From Vibrio splendidus (GTDB lineage Bacteria > Pseudomonadota > Gammaproteobacteria > Enterobacterales > Vibrionaceae), in NCBI RefSeq assembly GCF_001557875.1, contig NZ_LNRF01000003.1, forward strand, positions 248,001 through 312,000: a DNA stretch of 64,000 bases, written 5' to 3'. The notes under the pieces were generated by a model. The model did not search any database. It was not told the DNA's origin and saw nothing but the letters and a program-made list of their open reading frames with translations. This document shows, piece after piece, positions 1 to 11,121 of this stretch. The position numbers were made by a program, and so were the translations under genes. Each line of letters opens with the position of its first letter. The first letter of the stretch is position 1.

Positions 1-3000
1 TTTGGCAATGCGCCCATGTCACACGCGCCTTGTACATTAGATTGACCACGTAATGGGTTTATACCACCGCCTTCAATACCAATGTTGCCGCACAAGAGTT
101 GAAGGTTAGCGATAGAACGAACATTATCGTGACCAGTAGTGTGTTGCGTAATACCCATCGAGTAGTACACCGCGGTACGTTCTGCAGTACCGATCAAGCG
201 CGCCATCGCAAAAATGTCTTCCGCTTTAACGCCTGTCACCAATTCCACTTTATCTAAGGAGTAGCTTGGTGACATGACCTCTTGTAACAAGGTATCAAAG
301 CCGTCCACACGATCTTCGATATACTCTTGGTCATACCAACCGTGTTTGATGATCTGCTGCATCACGCCATTAATCAGCATCACGTCTGTACCCGGTCGGT
401 GAGCTAGGTAAAGTTCAGCATGGTCGGCAATATCGATTCTCTTAGGATCAGCGACGATCAAGCGAGCACCGTTATGTCTTACAGCCTGTTTGATGTGTGA
501 GCCGATAATTGGATGTGCCGATGTGGTGTCTGAACCAATAATAAAGATCACATCAGAGTGCTTGATACTTGGAATGTCATTGGTCATCGCTCCACTGCCT
601 AGCGAAGCTTCAAGCCCAGTCACCGTCGAGGCGTGACAAAGGCGTGCACAGTGATCGACGTTATTGGTTCCTAGTTCACGACGAATGAATTTTTGGAACG
701 CATAGTTATCTTCGTTGGTGGTTTTCGCCGACGAGAACCCCGCCAAAGCGTTACTGCCAAAGCCTTGCTTAATCGCCGTAAACTTCTCGGCAATGAGCTT
801 AATCGCGTCATCCCAACTTGCAGGTTGTAACCTGCCATCTTTACGAATTAATGGTGTGGTTAAACGCGCATCGCTGCCAACGAAATCGAAGCCAAATCGC
901 CCCTTAACACACAACATACCTTCATTGACCGGAGAGTCCCCACCTTCGATATAACGGATTTTATTTTTGTGCTCATCGATATGCATGGTTAGTTTACAGC
1001 CCACACCACAATAGGTGCAGATGGTATCGACTTTCTTGAGTACGTCTGTGTCTCCTTGCTTTCTATCACGAGCATCCACCATCGCACCAGTTGGACACGC
1101 CTGAATGCAAGAACCACATTGAACACAGTTTGAGTCGCCCATTAATGTTTTGTCTGCGCCAAAGTTAGGGCGACATTCAGGCCTTGATGCTGGCTTACCA
1201 TCGGCTTGGTTCATGAAGCTAAGAACGCCGTGAACATTCTGCTCGCGACATGCTTGGATACACTGACCGCAACTGATACAGCGGTTAGCATCAAAGATTA
1301 TGAATTCAGAGCTGTCATCAACGGCAAATTTTTGTCTTGTTAAACCGACCTTCGCTTCTTCTGCGCGAATCGCCTGCCAACTTTCATTTGAAGCCACATC
1401 AATTTTGTATTCTGGATATGTTTGAGTGGCTTTGTATTCGGTCGAATAGTCTCTTAGGTCGCAGTTTGTATTAGCTTGGCAGCCGCATTCTAAACATCTT
1501 GCTGCTTCTGCGATTGCATCTGCATTATCAAAGCCTGTTTCTACTTCCTCAAAACTTTGCTCGCGCTGCTCGGGGGTTAGCTCTGGCATGATCTTGCGCG
1601 CCATTCGCTGAATGGACTTGTACTGCTCAGGATCCACCGCTTTGAGCTGCTTGTGCTTTCTTGAGTTAAACGGTTTGACCGGAATGTTATCCATGTCGCC
1701 ATGAAAGAAACGATCGATCGCTTGCGCTGCAATGCGTCCATCGCCAACGGCTTCGACAGCCGTCGCAGGACCGCGCCTGAAATCACCAATACTAAAGATA
1801 TTGCCAGTACCGGTATGCATGGTTTGCGGATCAGCATCAGCGGTATTCCAACGAGTCAGTGGAATATCAATCGATTCGTTGTCCATAAAGCTCAGATCAG
1901 GCTTTTGCGACACCGCAGCGATAACCGTATCGAAGGCTTCGACAAAGAACTCACCCGTTGGTTTAGGGCTACGACGACCGGAAGCATCAGCCGGCCCTAA
2001 AGCCATACGCTCTAAGCGTATTTCTGATACATGGCCATTTTCATCAGCTATATTTTCGGCCGGGTTAGTTAAGAAGTGGAACTTCACACCCTCGTGCTCA
2101 GCTTCTTCAATTTCGTAATCTTCTGCAGGCATCTCATCTCGAGTACGACGATAAATCAACGTGGTATCCGCACCATCACGCACCGCTGTTCGAGCACAGT
2201 CAATCGCGGTGTTACCGCCACCGATCACTGCAACCTTTTTACCTGTGACATACTGCTGATCGGTCACGTAATCTTTAAGGTAATCGACGCCTAGGTAACA
2301 ACCGCTAAGCTCGCTACCCGGATAATTCATTTCAACCGCTTGTGATGCACCAACAGCTAAACAAACCGCATCAAAATCGTTGCTCAAATCAGACAGTGTA
2401 AAATCAACGCCCAGTTTTTTATCACACTCTACCGACATCCCATTACGGCACATCAGCTCGATTTCTTTATCTAGAATCGACTTAGGTAAGCGATACTCTG
2501 GGATACCGTAACGCAGCCAACCTCCAGCTTTAGGCATCGACTCATAAACGATTACATCATAGCCTTCATTGGATAGATAATAACCTGCAGTAAGACCACC
2601 GGGGCCACTACCAACAATCGCTATACTCTTACCTTTATTTGGTTTCTGAACTGGTATATAGCTTTCTTGCGCCGCTAAATCTGCATCGGCTGCATGTCGT
2701 TTGAGTTGGCGTATCGCGATGGATTCATCAACCAAGTTTCGACGGCATTCAGTTTCACAAAATGCAGGACACACACGACCAATCGAAAGCGGCATTGGTA
2801 ATGTCTTTTTGATCACCTCAATCGCTTTAATGTGATCATTTTGAGCAATATGATGCAGATAAGATTGAATATCGACCCCTGCAGGGCACGCAGTTTGGCA
2901 TGGTGCCTCACAATCTGCGTAGTGGTCTGTCATGATGCGGTTCAACGCTTCTTGTCGATGGTTGGTCAACGGCTTTGACTGAGTCGTAATATTCAACCCA

Positions 3001-3200
3001 TTAGACACTTCAAGCTCGCACGAGCGCTTCATACCTAAGCCATCAACCTCGACGACACATAAATCGCATGGAATCTTATCTGTTGTTTTGTTCAAACCAC
3101 ATAGAGATGGGATCTCTAAACCACATGTTTTTGCCGCTTCAAGTACGGTTTGTCCTTGTTCGACGATTCGAAATTTCCCATCAATAACGATTTGAATCAT
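1..3200 (-). CDS. fdhF: Fused formate dehydrogenase alpha subunit (C-terminus outside window)
   Basis: Molybdopterin formate dehydrogenase that oxidises formate to CO2, fused to electron-transfer modules; about 1066 codons are visible and the C-terminus lies beyond base 1. Order seen: a plant-type 2Fe-2S domain (Cys 34, 45, 48), a Cys-rich 4Fe-4S segment at about 97-152, an FAD/NAD(P) module like the glutamate synthase small subunit (GSGPGG near 197-202), two bacterial 4Fe-4S ferredoxin motifs (CISCGQC and CVQCGSC), then the molybdopterin domain opening with CTYCGVGC. The active-site position in HCARLCHA is Cys (residue 855, codon TGT at 636-638), so it is not a selenoprotein. The built-in flavin module suggests a cytosolic NAD(P)-linked enzyme, which is inference. 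ATG at 3200 follows an AGGA ribosome site. Confidence 0.93.
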   Translation of the reverse strand, partial: MIQIVIDGKFRIVEQGQTVLEAAKTCGLEIPSLCGLNKTTDKIPCDLCVVEVDGLGMKRSCELEVSNGLNITTQSKPLTNHRQEALNRIMTDHYADCEAPCQTACPAGVDIQSYLHHIAQNDHIKAIEVIKKTLPMPLSIGRVCPAFCETECRRNLVDESIAIRQLKRHAADADLAAQESYIPVQKPNKGKSIAIVGSGPGGLTAGYYLSNEGYDVIVYESMPKAGGWLRYGIPEYRLPKSILDKEIELMCRNGMSVECDKKLGVDFTLSDLSNDFDAVCLAVGASQAVEMNYPGSELSGCYLGVDYLKDYVTDQQYVTGKKVAVIGGGNTAIDCARTAVRDGADTTLIYRRTRDEMPAEDYEIEEAEHEGVKFHFLTNPAENIADENGHVSEIRLERMALGPADASGRRSPKPTGEFFVEAFDTVIAAVSQKPDLSFMDNESIDIPLTRWNTADADPQTMHTGTGNIFSIGDFRRGPATAVEAVGDGRIAAQAIDRFFHGDMDNIPVKPFNSRKHKQLKAVDPEQYKSIQRMARKIMPELTPEQREQSFEEVETGFDNADAIAEAARCLECGCQANTNCDLRDYSTEYKATQTYPEYKIDVASNESWQAIRAEEAKVGLTRQKFAVDDSSEFIIFDANRCISCGQCIQACREQNVHGVLSFMNQADGKPASRPECRPNFGADKTLMGDSNCVQCGSCIQACPTGAMVDARDRKQGDTDVLKKVDTICTYCGVGCKLTMHIDEHKNKIRYIEGGDSPVNEGMLCVKGRFGFDFVGSDARLTTPLIRKDGRLQPASWDDAIKLIAEKFTAIKQGFGSNALAGFSSAKTTNEDNYAFQKFIRRELGTNNVDHCARLCHASTVTGLEASLGSGAMTNDIPSIKHSDVIFIIGSDTTSAHPIIGSHIKQAVRHNGARLIVADPKRIDIADHAELYLAHRPGTDVMLINGVMQQIIKHGWYDQEYIEDRVDGFDTLLQEVMSPSYSLDKVELVTGVKAEDIFAMARLIGTAERTAVYYSMGITQHTTGHDNVRSIANLQLLCGNIGIEGGGINPLRGQSNVQGACDMGALP

Positions 3201-3380
3201 ATTGAGTCCTGCCTTCCAGTTTGCGTAATAGTCACGCTCAAAAATATTAATTAGTCGTTCAGTCGTGTGTAGACACTACTGCCACACCATTACCATACAT
3301 TAATTGTGGTTTTGTGCGTGTGACTTCAAACAAGTTCTATTGAGATTAGCCCTAATGTATGAGTGGTCATATCAGTAGTT

Positions 3381-3430
3381 CAAAGGGGGTAAGTTACGAG
3401 GTATATGAAGCGGATCAGGCCAAAGGGGGT
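3381..3430. repeat. Two perfect 10-bp direct repeats exactly 40 bp apart
   Basis: CAAAGGGGGT occurs at 3381-3390 and again at 3421-3430. The 40-bp period is close to four helical turns. They lie 180-230 bp upstream of the formate dehydrogenase start and just beyond the mukB terminator, so they could be paired binding sites for a regulator of the dehydrogenase gene. The remainder of the 3201-3519 gap shows no gene. Confidence 0.4.
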
Positions 3431-3463
3431 TAAAACAATTGCAGAACGCTAGATTTAAGTACT

Positions 3464-3488
3464 AAAAAGCCCCTAATGATTAGGGGCT
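3464..3488 (-). terminator. mukB terminator
   Basis: Near-perfect inverted repeat: AGCCCCTAAT at 3468-3477 pairs with ATTAGGGGCT at 3479-3488. On the minus strand it is followed by a run of T, just after the mukB stop. It ends the cmoM-mukFEB transcript. Confidence 0.85.
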
Positions 3489-3519
3489 ATGAATTAGTAT
3501 CGTTGAATCGCTATCGAGC

Positions 3520-6500
3520 TTATTGCTCAGTTTCTTCGATAAGCTCTTGCACTGGAGATGCTGGCTTGTTTTGAGCAAAACCGCGCAAACCAACAACGTG
3601 TACATGTTCGTGGTCTTTAAATACCTTACGAACCAGTTTGTAAGTTGTGCCTTTCTCTGGGCTTATGTTCTCTGGCGCCGCGATCAGAAGTTGCATTCCT
3701 AAACGGTCACACAGTTCAAATAGCGTTGAAATAGATTTCGCATCCAGACGTGCCGCTTCATCAAGGAACAACAAACGACATGGAACGATGTCTTTACTAC
3801 GAAGTCGACGTGACTCTTCTTCCCAGCTCTGAACCACCATCAATAGGATAGATTGGCCCGTACCGATTGCTTCACCCGTGGACAATGCACCAGACTCTGC
3901 TTGTAACCAACCATCTGAACCACGGTTAACTTCAACACTGAGTTCTAAGTAGTTACGGTAATCCAGCAACTCTTCACCCAGAACTTGCGGAGAACGTTGA
4001 CCCATATCGATATGTGGGTTCACACGTTGGAACAATTTCGCCATTGCTTCTGAGAAGGTGAAGCGCGTTGATTCAAACAAGTCTTTGTGCTGCTCTTGCT
4101 GAGTCGCTAGCCCTGACAGCAAGATTTCGTGGCTTTCACGGATCTTAACGTTTAGACGCACGCCCTTAACCTGACCAAAGTAGATGTTAGACAGACCTTG
4201 GTTCAGCATTCGAATACGGTTCTGCTCACGCTGAATCGTCTTCTTAATGATGCTTGCTACCGACTCAGAGCTGATCGCTAAGCGATTTTCACGCTGCGTC
4301 AGTTCTTCTGTCAATCGAGCTAGCTCAACTTCCATCTCTTCGATTGCTTCAACCGGATCATCCGTATGAATGATGTCTTGGCGAATACGCTCGCGAAGAT
4401 GTTGGTAAACTGCAATATAGAACAGAACTTTACGCTCTGGATGTGCGTTGTCTTCCGATAGACGCAGCGAATCACGTAAGTCGTCATTGTCAGCTACAGC
4501 CAGACGTAGCGCACCCAATGATTTATCCGACATTGAGCGAAGTTCGCCCGCCGTTAGGTAAGCCAGTTCACGCTTATGAAGACGACGTTCAACATCATTT
4601 TCACGAGCTAAACGAAGTACTGAGCACCAGCCTGCTTTTGCTGCAACTACGAAGGTACGAAGTTCTGTGTACTCTTTCTGTACTTTCTTAAGACGCTTAG
4701 CCAAGGCTTTCATCTCAAGTTCTGTTGACGTAATCGTACGCTCGTATTCACTCTTACGACTGCGAGACGTGTGTAGACGCTCTTGAAGCTCGTCACGACG
4801 ACGTACAGCGCGTTCTTCAGCGCCTTCATCCGCATTTACGCCGAATTCTTGAAGCTCTTGCTTGAACTCTTGAACCGTTTCTTGCTTCGCTTGGTGTGAG
4901 CTCTTCAATGCCGCCAATACTTGGTTGTATTGGTTCATCTGTTCACGAGCTTGCTTCAAGCCATCACGGCCTTTGGTTCTTGCTTGTTCAGCTTGAACCA
5001 ATTTCGCTTTTAATTGCTCGCTCAGTTCACTGCTCTTGTTAAGCAAATCAACAGAGTCCGCGTAAGCAAAGTAGTGACGACGCTCAATCAAATCAGACAG
5101 CGCGAACACTTTACCTTTTAGAGTTTGTAGCGCGTTATCAGCTTGACGATATTCGGCTTCCAAAGCTTCGAACTGCTCTGGGTCAGCGTCTAGTGCAGAT
5201 ACGATTTGCTCTAGAGAAGTAAGCGCTTTACCGTGAGTATTCAAATAAGACTTAGCTTCACTTAAACGCTCGAGTTGCGCTTCTAATTCAGCTAAGCGCT
5301 CAGCCAATGTTTCGTCTTCTAAAATACGAACCATTGGCGCTAATTTATCTAATGCACCAAGTGCCTGCTTGCTTTGTAGAAGCTGGCTACGTTGTTGCTG
5401 CTCTTTAGAGTTAAGCTCAGCCAGAGAACGAACAATTTGATTGCGCTTATCACGAATCGCAGTAAGTGCTTGTTCTGGGTCTGCGTTAAACGCAACGTGT
5501 AGGTGCTTCGCAACAAAGCTGTTGAATGCTTGGTATAAGCGATTCAGTTTTTGAGAGTCAAACGCTGCTTTCGCGTGGTTCTCAACCACAACATCACGCT
5601 CTTCGCGCAATTTCTCTAGGCGCTGTTCACGAGCCGCGCGACCAAACAGTGGGATCTCAGGAAAACGAGAGTAACGCATTTGGCGATCGTTCAGCTGAAC
5701 ACATACCGCGCCTTCAAGCTCATCGGCATTAAACGAGCTGTCATCAAACGCGTCTACATCGCCTTCTAGGATGTAAAGGTCTTCTGGACAATCATCAAGA
5801 TCCACCAACTTCTCTTTAATACCATCAAGATCCGAAACCACAATCGCGTGACGAGCTGGGCCGTACATCGCACTAAAGTACGGCGCATCACCAATCGTGA
5901 TGTCATCGTAGATCTCAGAAAGCAGTACGCCACCAAGCGTATCCGCCAGGCCTTTCAGGCGAGGATCGTTAGAACCACCTGGCGAAGCTAAACGCTCAAT
6001 CTCTTGCTCAAGTTCAGCTCGGCGCGTTGCCAACTGATCTTTTGCTACCGCTTGAGATTTCTCGTCTCCAAGTACTTGCTGCATTTGAGTCATAACCGCT
6101 TGGCTATCTTCTAGATCAGCGTCTGTTTGATCTCTTAAAGCTTCAAGTGCATCGTTTGCCGTGATCCACGCAGGAGCAATTGACTCAAGTTTTTGAATCT
6201 CTTGGTCGTGGTTTTGTTGTACACGACGTTGCTCACTCTTCGCTTCACGCAGCTCTTCTTGAGCGAACTCAAGGGACTCGATCTGCATAGCGTGACGTTC
6301 ACGTTCTTCATCGAAAACCGCTTCATCAGTCAGTGAGATGCTGTGTTGTTTTTGGTATTCAGTCGCAAGCTCTTTTGCTTGACGCTGCTGAGCCACATCA
6401 CGAGCCATGTCACGGTGCTGAGCACGCCACTGCTGTTCGTTCTCAACAACGTGTTTTGCGTTACGGCCTTTTTCTAGAGCTTGCTTAGCACTGTGAGACG

Positions 6501-7980
6501 CTTCTTTACGCTCAACATCACCAACGATGCTTTTAACTAAAGACAGTGCTTTGTCGAACTGTGCAGAAGCTGCAGAAGACATGTCTAGCTTGTGCTTAGT
6601 AGACAGTAGCGTTTGAGTGCTTGATTCTTCTTGTGCTTTTAGCTCAGAAACAAGAGTTAATGCACTTTCTGCCGTAATCGATTCATCGCCAAGCAACTGC
6701 TTAGTTTTCTCTAATGCTTGAACCGCTTGCTGGTATTGAAGTGCACGAGTCTGCTGAACATCCAACGCTTGTTGGTAATCAGCAAGCTGAGTTTTCAGGC
6801 TATCCACTTCTTCTTCAGTGATGGTTGCCTGCTCTTCAGCAAGAAGTACTCGCTCTTGAGCTTCTTCCACTACCATCATCTGCTCTTCTAGACGCTCATT
6901 AAGCTCTTCTAGATCTTCACTGTAGCGTGCAATTTTCTCTTGCTGGCGAAGTGCAGTTTGAACCAATTGAAGATGATCCGAAGCCGCTTGATAATCTTGC
7001 TCTAGTGCCGACTCTTGATCGACCAACAGCTCTAATTCTTCTTGAACACGGTTCAACAAGTTGTTTTGATCATGCAAGGTTTCACGCGAACCAAACAGTT
7101 CACCACGGAACTTCATGGTTTGATCAAGCTTGTTACGACGATCGTTGGCATGGCGCATGTAATCTGCTGCCACGTAGTTCGTAGATTCAGTGATCAAGTG
7201 TTTGAACAGGTCACGGTCCGACTGAGTCGTTTTGATCGCTTCTAACGTCATACGGTTTTCGCGTAGTGCTGATTCCATGTCTTGGAATGCTTTCTTCACA
7301 CCACCGTTTTGCGGTAGAAGATAATCACGCAGAGAACGCGTAATCGCACTAGAAATACCGCCGTAAAGCGATGCTTCGATCAAACGGTAGAACTTAGAAC
7401 GGTCGCTGCTATTACGCAGTTTCTTCGGTACGACACCGTACTCAAACATCTGTGAGTGGTAATCAACAATCGAAGAGAAGGCTTTAAAATGAGCGCCTTC
7501 GTATTGCGCTACTGCCGCTTTCACATCATTCAACTGACATACGCGAGCGTGGCTGTCTGAAACGTTCTGAATCAACACATCCGTTGGTTTCACATGGCTT
7601 GGAAGGCCTTGGATTACGAACGGTTTGATGTCTACTTTCTTGTCACGACCGGCAACTTGCTGCAGTTTTACTGCAAACAATAGGCGTTGATTACGAGAGT
7701 TCACAACATCTAGCGCGGCATAACATGCGCCAGGTTGAAGCTTACCGTAAAGGCCTTTATCACGAGATGACTGTGAGCTACCCGCTTCCGTTGTGTTACG
7801 GAAATGCAGAAGGCTTTGGTCAGGAATCAGCGCTGTGATGAATGCCGCCATAGTGGTCGACTTACCTGCACCGTTACCGCCAGAAAGCGTTGTAACCAAT
7901 CCATCAATATCAAAAGTACGCGCAAAGAAGCCGTTCCAGTTGACCATGGTTAATGATTGATACTTACCTCTTTCAATCAT
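3520..7980 (-). CDS. mukB: Chromosome partition protein MukB
   Basis: SMC-like ATPase of the MukBEF condensin, which organises and segregates the chromosome. At 1486 aa it has the usual family length. Walker [10 protein letters not shown] is at 34-42. Two very long coiled-coil stretches rich in Glu, Gln, Leu and Ala flank a globular hinge at roughly 650-780. The C-terminal head carries the ABC signature [10 protein letters not shown] at about 1366-1375 and Walker B RLLFLDEA near 1402-1409. The start overlaps the mukE stop by 4 bp (ATGA), so the two are translationally coupled. Last gene of the cmoM-mukF-mukE-mukB operon. Confidence 0.98.
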   Translation of the reverse strand: MIERGKYQSLTMVNWNGFFARTFDIDGLVTTLSGGNGAGKSTTMAAFITALIPDQSLLHFRNTTEAGSSQSSRDKGLYGKLQPGACYAALDVVNSRNQRLLFAVKLQQVAGRDKKVDIKPFVIQGLPSHVKPTDVLIQNVSDSHARVCQLNDVKAAVAQYEGAHFKAFSSIVDYHSQMFEYGVVPKKLRNSSDRSKFYRLIEASLYGGISSAITRSLRDYLLPQNGGVKKAFQDMESALRENRMTLEAIKTTQSDRDLFKHLITESTNYVAADYMRHANDRRNKLDQTMKFRGELFGSRETLHDQNNLLNRVQEELELLVDQESALEQDYQAASDHLQLVQTALRQQEKIARYSEDLEELNERLEEQMMVVEEAQERVLLAEEQATITEEEVDSLKTQLADYQQALDVQQTRALQYQQAVQALEKTKQLLGDESITAESALTLVSELKAQEESSTQTLLSTKHKLDMSSAASAQFDKALSLVKSIVGDVERKEASHSAKQALEKGRNAKHVVENEQQWRAQHRDMARDVAQQRQAKELATEYQKQHSISLTDEAVFDEERERHAMQIESLEFAQEELREAKSEQRRVQQNHDQEIQKLESIAPAWITANDALEALRDQTDADLEDSQAVMTQMQQVLGDEKSQAVAKDQLATRRAELEQEIERLASPGGSNDPRLKGLADTLGGVLLSEIYDDITIGDAPYFSAMYGPARHAIVVSDLDGIKEKLVDLDDCPEDLYILEGDVDAFDDSSFNADELEGAVCVQLNDRQMRYSRFPEIPLFGRAAREQRLEKLREERDVVVENHAKAAFDSQKLNRLYQAFNSFVAKHLHVAFNADPEQALTAIRDKRNQIVRSLAELNSKEQQQRSQLLQSKQALGALDKLAPMVRILEDETLAERLAELEAQLERLSEAKSYLNTHGKALTSLEQIVSALDADPEQFEALEAEYRQADNALQTLKGKVFALSDLIERRHYFAYADSVDLLNKSSELSEQLKAKLVQAEQARTKGRDGLKQAREQMNQYNQVLAALKSSHQAKQETVQEFKQELQEFGVNADEGAEERAVRRRDELQERLHTSRSRKSEYERTITSTELEMKALAKRLKKVQKEYTELRTFVVAAKAGWCSVLRLARENDVERRLHKRELAYLTAGELRSMSDKSLGALRLAVADNDDLRDSLRLSEDNAHPERKVLFYIAVYQHLRERIRQDIIHTDDPVEAIEEMEVELARLTEELTQRENRLAISSESVASIIKKTIQREQNRIRMLNQGLSNIYFGQVKGVRLNVKIRESHEILLSGLATQQEQHKDLFESTRFTFSEAMAKLFQRVNPHIDMGQRSPQVLGEELLDYRNYLELSVEVNRGSDGWLQAESGALSTGEAIGTGQSILLMVVQSWEEESRRLRSKDIVPCRLLFLDEAARLDAKSISTLFELCDRLGMQLLIAAPENISPEKGTTYKLVRKVFKDHEHVHVVGLRGFAQNKPASPVQELIEETEQ

Positions 7981-8777
7981 GCTTCACCTTCTACTTTTGT
8001 TTGTTCGCCATCGTTTGACTCAAGGTCAAAGTCAGCTTGATCGTTAAAAATGTCTTGTTGACCGTTTTCGTCCACGTCTACTTCTGATACGGCTTCCGCC
8101 TGTTCTTCATTCAACAAGCTACCTTGGTTAGGCTCTTGGGTATGAACCACAGCTTCACCGTCACGGATAAGACGTAATTGCGCTTCTTTCATATCATCGC
8201 CAACACGAACGTCAGCGCCAAAGCGGAATACCGCTTCACTGATACGGAACTTGCCGGTTTCACCAATCGCAATCAACATGCCGATACGGCGCAAACGACG
8301 TAAAGAAGTACGTACTTTTTCGAAGAGCTTTTCTTTATCTAAGTCAGAACCAGACGCACGGTTGGTTGCTAGCTTCATGAGTTTTTTCTCATCCGCTAAC
8401 GACATCAATTCATCAAACAGTTCTTGGTTGGTGAAGATACCTTCATGAGCCAGACGTTCTGGGCTTAGGTATAAGAAACACAACACCTTGCCAACCAACA
8501 TGTCTAGCTCAGACAACACACTACGACCAATCAGAGACGTAGAACGCGGACGCAGGTAAAAGAAACCTTCCGGTGCTTTTACCAGTTCCGTATTGTAGCG
8601 TTGATAGAAATGCTGAAGCTCAACTTCAAAATCAGACAGTAACGCGTGGTTATCTAGGTCTTCTGTTGAAACATGCTTACCTGAACGCAGCATGCTGTCT
8701 AGCGCAGGGAACAGTGGGTTCGCTATCGCTTTTACCAGTTTCTCTGGCATGTAATCATCAGTACTTGTTAATGACAT
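7977..8777 (-). CDS. mukE: Chromosome partition protein MukE
   Basis: Winged-helix KITE-type subunit of MukBEF that bridges the MukF kleisin and the MukB heads. The start is placed at ATG 8777 ([14 protein letters not shown], 266 aa). It has an AAAGG site at suitable distance and matches the usual MukE N-terminus; a GTG six codons upstream at 8795 is less likely. Conserved blocks such as [18 protein letters not shown] and RFGADVR are present. The C-terminal 40 or so residues are an acidic, low-complexity tail (Glu, Asp, Gln), slightly longer than in enterobacteria. It overlaps mukF by 20 bp and mukB by 4 bp. Confidence 0.97.
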   Translation of the reverse strand: MSLTSTDDYMPEKLVKAIANPLFPALDSMLRSGKHVSTEDLDNHALLSDFEVELQHFYQRYNTELVKAPEGFFYLRPRSTSLIGRSVLSELDMLVGKVLCFLYLSPERLAHEGIFTNQELFDELMSLADEKKLMKLATNRASGSDLDKEKLFEKVRTSLRRLRRIGMLIAIGETGKFRISEAVFRFGADVRVGDDMKEAQLRLIRDGEAVVHTQEPNQGSLLNEEQAEAVSEVDVDENGQQDIFNDQADFDLESNDGEQTKVEGEA

Positions 8778-10095
8778 TTGCTTGTACCTTTGCACCGAAA
8801 TCGTTGATTGCCTGCCAATCTGGCTGAATAGCCTGATAGTCAGACTCTGAGTAACCTAAGCGTACGGCTTGGTCGACAACAATTCTGGCTAAATCAAAAT
8901 GGTGTGTGCGAGGATGTGCAGCGAGGTAATCGCGTAACACAAGGCCAAGATCAATTGGCGCGCCTTGCTGTTTGTGAGCTTTTAACATCTCTGCAATTCG
9001 ATCGGAAAGCAGGTCATTCACTTGCTCAAATTCTTCGTACTCTACGTCGATTGGCGCTTGTCCCATTACTTCGTCATCACGAAGCACGAGCGCTTCATCA
9101 CGAAGGTCCGTCAGCTTCTCAGCATCGGCGTAGGTCAATAACCAAGGCGCATCAAAGTAGTCAGTGACTGACTGACGCAAGCGCTGGCTAAAGGCACGGT
9201 TTTTATCCATATCAATCGCGGTACGGATAAACTTGTGAACATGGCGGTCGTAGCCGATCCATAAATCGATGGCTTGTTGACCCCAACTGGTGATTCGGTC
9301 TAGCTTCATCTGCAAGCCGAACAAGGTTTCGCCAACGAACTCGAGTTCATCGTCACCGTAAACAATTTCTTGAATATCGAGGATCTGTGTTTGCAGTTCA
9401 TCACCCGCCGCTTGCAAGGTGTCTTGCAACTCTTTTAGCGTGGACGAGGTTTCTGAAAGCAAGGTTTCACAGTTGTTAATCGCCTCTCGCCAATCTTTGT
9501 TTAAAAGGTCGGCAATTTGCTGCTTAACTGTTTGCTGCTGCTCATCCATAACACGTTGGTTAAGATCAATTTGATCGAAAATTTCACCAACAGAATACTT
9601 GAGCACGCCGTAAACATTCTTTCTCCAATGTCCTGGGGTTCCGCCTTTTTGTGCTGCTTCAATGGCTTTTGCCATCTCGTCCGCAACCATTGAAAGCTGG
9701 ATAGACAGTTTTAACTTCGAGAACTGACGGTGGCGTAAGTAATAATCTGAAATACCAATCGCCAATGGTGATAAGCGATAAATACTCGCACCATCGGTGA
9801 TTTCGCTGGTAAAGCGGCTAATCAACTTTTGTTTAACTAACTCGTTGATGGCATTGTTGGCACGAAACGCGGACGCTTCGCCAGTATCTTCAAACAGTCG
9901 AGTGACGATGGTAAATGCATCGTGCAGTTCCCCCTCGCCCAACTCTTCATCGAACCTTTCATTGCTTAGTACTGCGATAGCAATCAAAAATGCTAAGCGC
10001 TCTGGTGGCAAGTTTAATGAAAAATCATGCTGCTTGACCCAGCCCACCAACTCATCAATTGGCTGCTCTTCGGCAGTTTGAGTCATTTCACTCAT
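8758..10095 (-). CDS. mukF: Chromosome partition protein MukF (kleisin)
   Basis: Kleisin subunit of MukBEF, 445 aa, close to the 440 aa of the E. coli protein. An N-terminal winged-helix dimerisation region (about 1-115) is followed by a helical middle section (about 120-300). The C-terminal part (about 330-445) is expected to contact the MukB head. ATG at 10095 has a GGAAC ribosome site. The gene lies 125 bp after cmoM and overlaps mukE, which argues for one transcript and matched stoichiometry of the complex. Confidence 0.97.
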   Translation of the reverse strand: MSEMTQTAEEQPIDELVGWVKQHDFSLNLPPERLAFLIAIAVLSNERFDEELGEGELHDAFTIVTRLFEDTGEASAFRANNAINELVKQKLISRFTSEITDGASIYRLSPLAIGISDYYLRHRQFSKLKLSIQLSMVADEMAKAIEAAQKGGTPGHWRKNVYGVLKYSVGEIFDQIDLNQRVMDEQQQTVKQQIADLLNKDWREAINNCETLLSETSSTLKELQDTLQAAGDELQTQILDIQEIVYGDDELEFVGETLFGLQMKLDRITSWGQQAIDLWIGYDRHVHKFIRTAIDMDKNRAFSQRLRQSVTDYFDAPWLLTYADAEKLTDLRDEALVLRDDEVMGQAPIDVEYEEFEQVNDLLSDRIAEMLKAHKQQGAPIDLGLVLRDYLAAHPRTHHFDLARIVVDQAVRLGYSESDYQAIQPDWQAINDFGAKVQANVINKY

Positions 10096-10220
10096 TGTGG
10101 TTCCTGTTACTGTTCTTCGTCATATCGAATGTATTAGATATGACGCCTATTTCTTTATGACGCGGGCTTGTTACGATTGCAGAGCGCATGTTGTGGCTTC
10201 TTTTACCACATTCAGCGCTG

Positions 10221-11006
10221 TTATTGCGCAGGTTTTTGAGCCCAAACGTGAATATAACGGCCTAGTGACAGATATGGCTCTTGGCGACATAGCTGTTTTT
10301 CCAGTTCCAATACATCTTCAAATTGGTAATCGCCCATGTACTCCATATTACCTATGTAGTCACTGAAAGAGCGAATGCCTGATTTACCACAGATTTCTAG
10401 ACCAGCGTCTTCTATCCATTGATAAACCTCTTCCGGCTTCAAGCCTTTTTGTGGTTGCAGCTTAAACCGTTTTCGATGTGGCATCCCATTCAATACATGA
10501 GGAATGTTGCCACAAATCACATTTTTCAGGACTAATCCGTGGTGGTTGTAAAACATTATCGAGGCAACGCCACCCGGTTTAACTTGTTCAAGCAATAAAT
10601 CAAGCGCTTCTTTAGGATCGGCTAACCATTCCATTACGGCATGAAACATCACAAAATCGACTTTCTCATCGAGGTGTTCTGCGACTTTTTGTACTGGAGA
10701 ATGGATAAATCGATATTGTTCTAGCAAACCCGCTTCGCTGATACTTTCTTCTGCGAGCTTCAGCATTTCAGAAGAGAGGTCACACAGAGAAACGTTATGC
10801 CCAAGCGACGCAATTTTTTGCGACATCTGTGCAAGTCCGCCTCCAGCATCAAGCACATGCAGTGGCGAAGCTGATTGTTCAAATTTGCTCAAAGCTTGTT
10901 CTAAATCTTCCCATACGATGATCTGACGGATCTCTCCTTTGTCAGAACCGTAAATATTTTTTGCAAATTTGTGGGCAATATCGTCGAAATTACGGTCTTC
11001 AGTCAC
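10221..11006 (-). CDS. cmoM: tRNA 5-carboxymethoxyuridine methyltransferase CmoM
   Basis: SAM-dependent methyltransferase (formerly SmtA) that methylates cmo5U34 to the mcmo5U ester in certain tRNAs. At 261 aa, the Rossmann fold shows VLDAGGGLAQMS (SAM loop, about 47-58), then LCDLSSEML and the FHAVMEWLADP block. The C-terminal RQEPYLSLGRYIHVWA matches the family. The start is a GTG at 11006, giving MTEDRNFDDIA, which fits the usual MxDRNFDDIA; no strong ribosome site is seen. First gene ahead of mukFEB, the same order as in E. coli, with elyC divergent. Confidence 0.95.
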   Translation of the reverse strand: MTEDRNFDDIAHKFAKNIYGSDKGEIRQIIVWEDLEQALSKFEQSASPLHVLDAGGGLAQMSQKIASLGHNVSLCDLSSEMLKLAEESISEAGLLEQYRFIHSPVQKVAEHLDEKVDFVMFHAVMEWLADPKEALDLLLEQVKPGGVASIMFYNHHGLVLKNVICGNIPHVLNGMPHRKRFKLQPQKGLKPEEVYQWIEDAGLEICGKSGIRSFSDYIGNMEYMGDYQFEDVLELEKQLCRQEPYLSLGRYIHVWAQKPAQ

Positions 11007-11121
11007 GGCTACTTGAGTTATTATGTCCTATCGTGCCTGCTATTCTGTCACAGGAATTTCAGGAATAAAGAGGCGATGTCTCTTTTTACTACTAAGTGAT
11101 GTTTTTTCGGACTATTCGGAT

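Noticed and set aside
636..638. Selenocysteine formate dehydrogenase
   Set aside because: The codon at the catalytic position is TGT (Cys), not TGA, and the frame stays open without recoding.
8778..8795. GTG start for mukE at 8795
   Set aside because: ATG 8777 has a better ribosome site and gives the standard MukE N-terminus.
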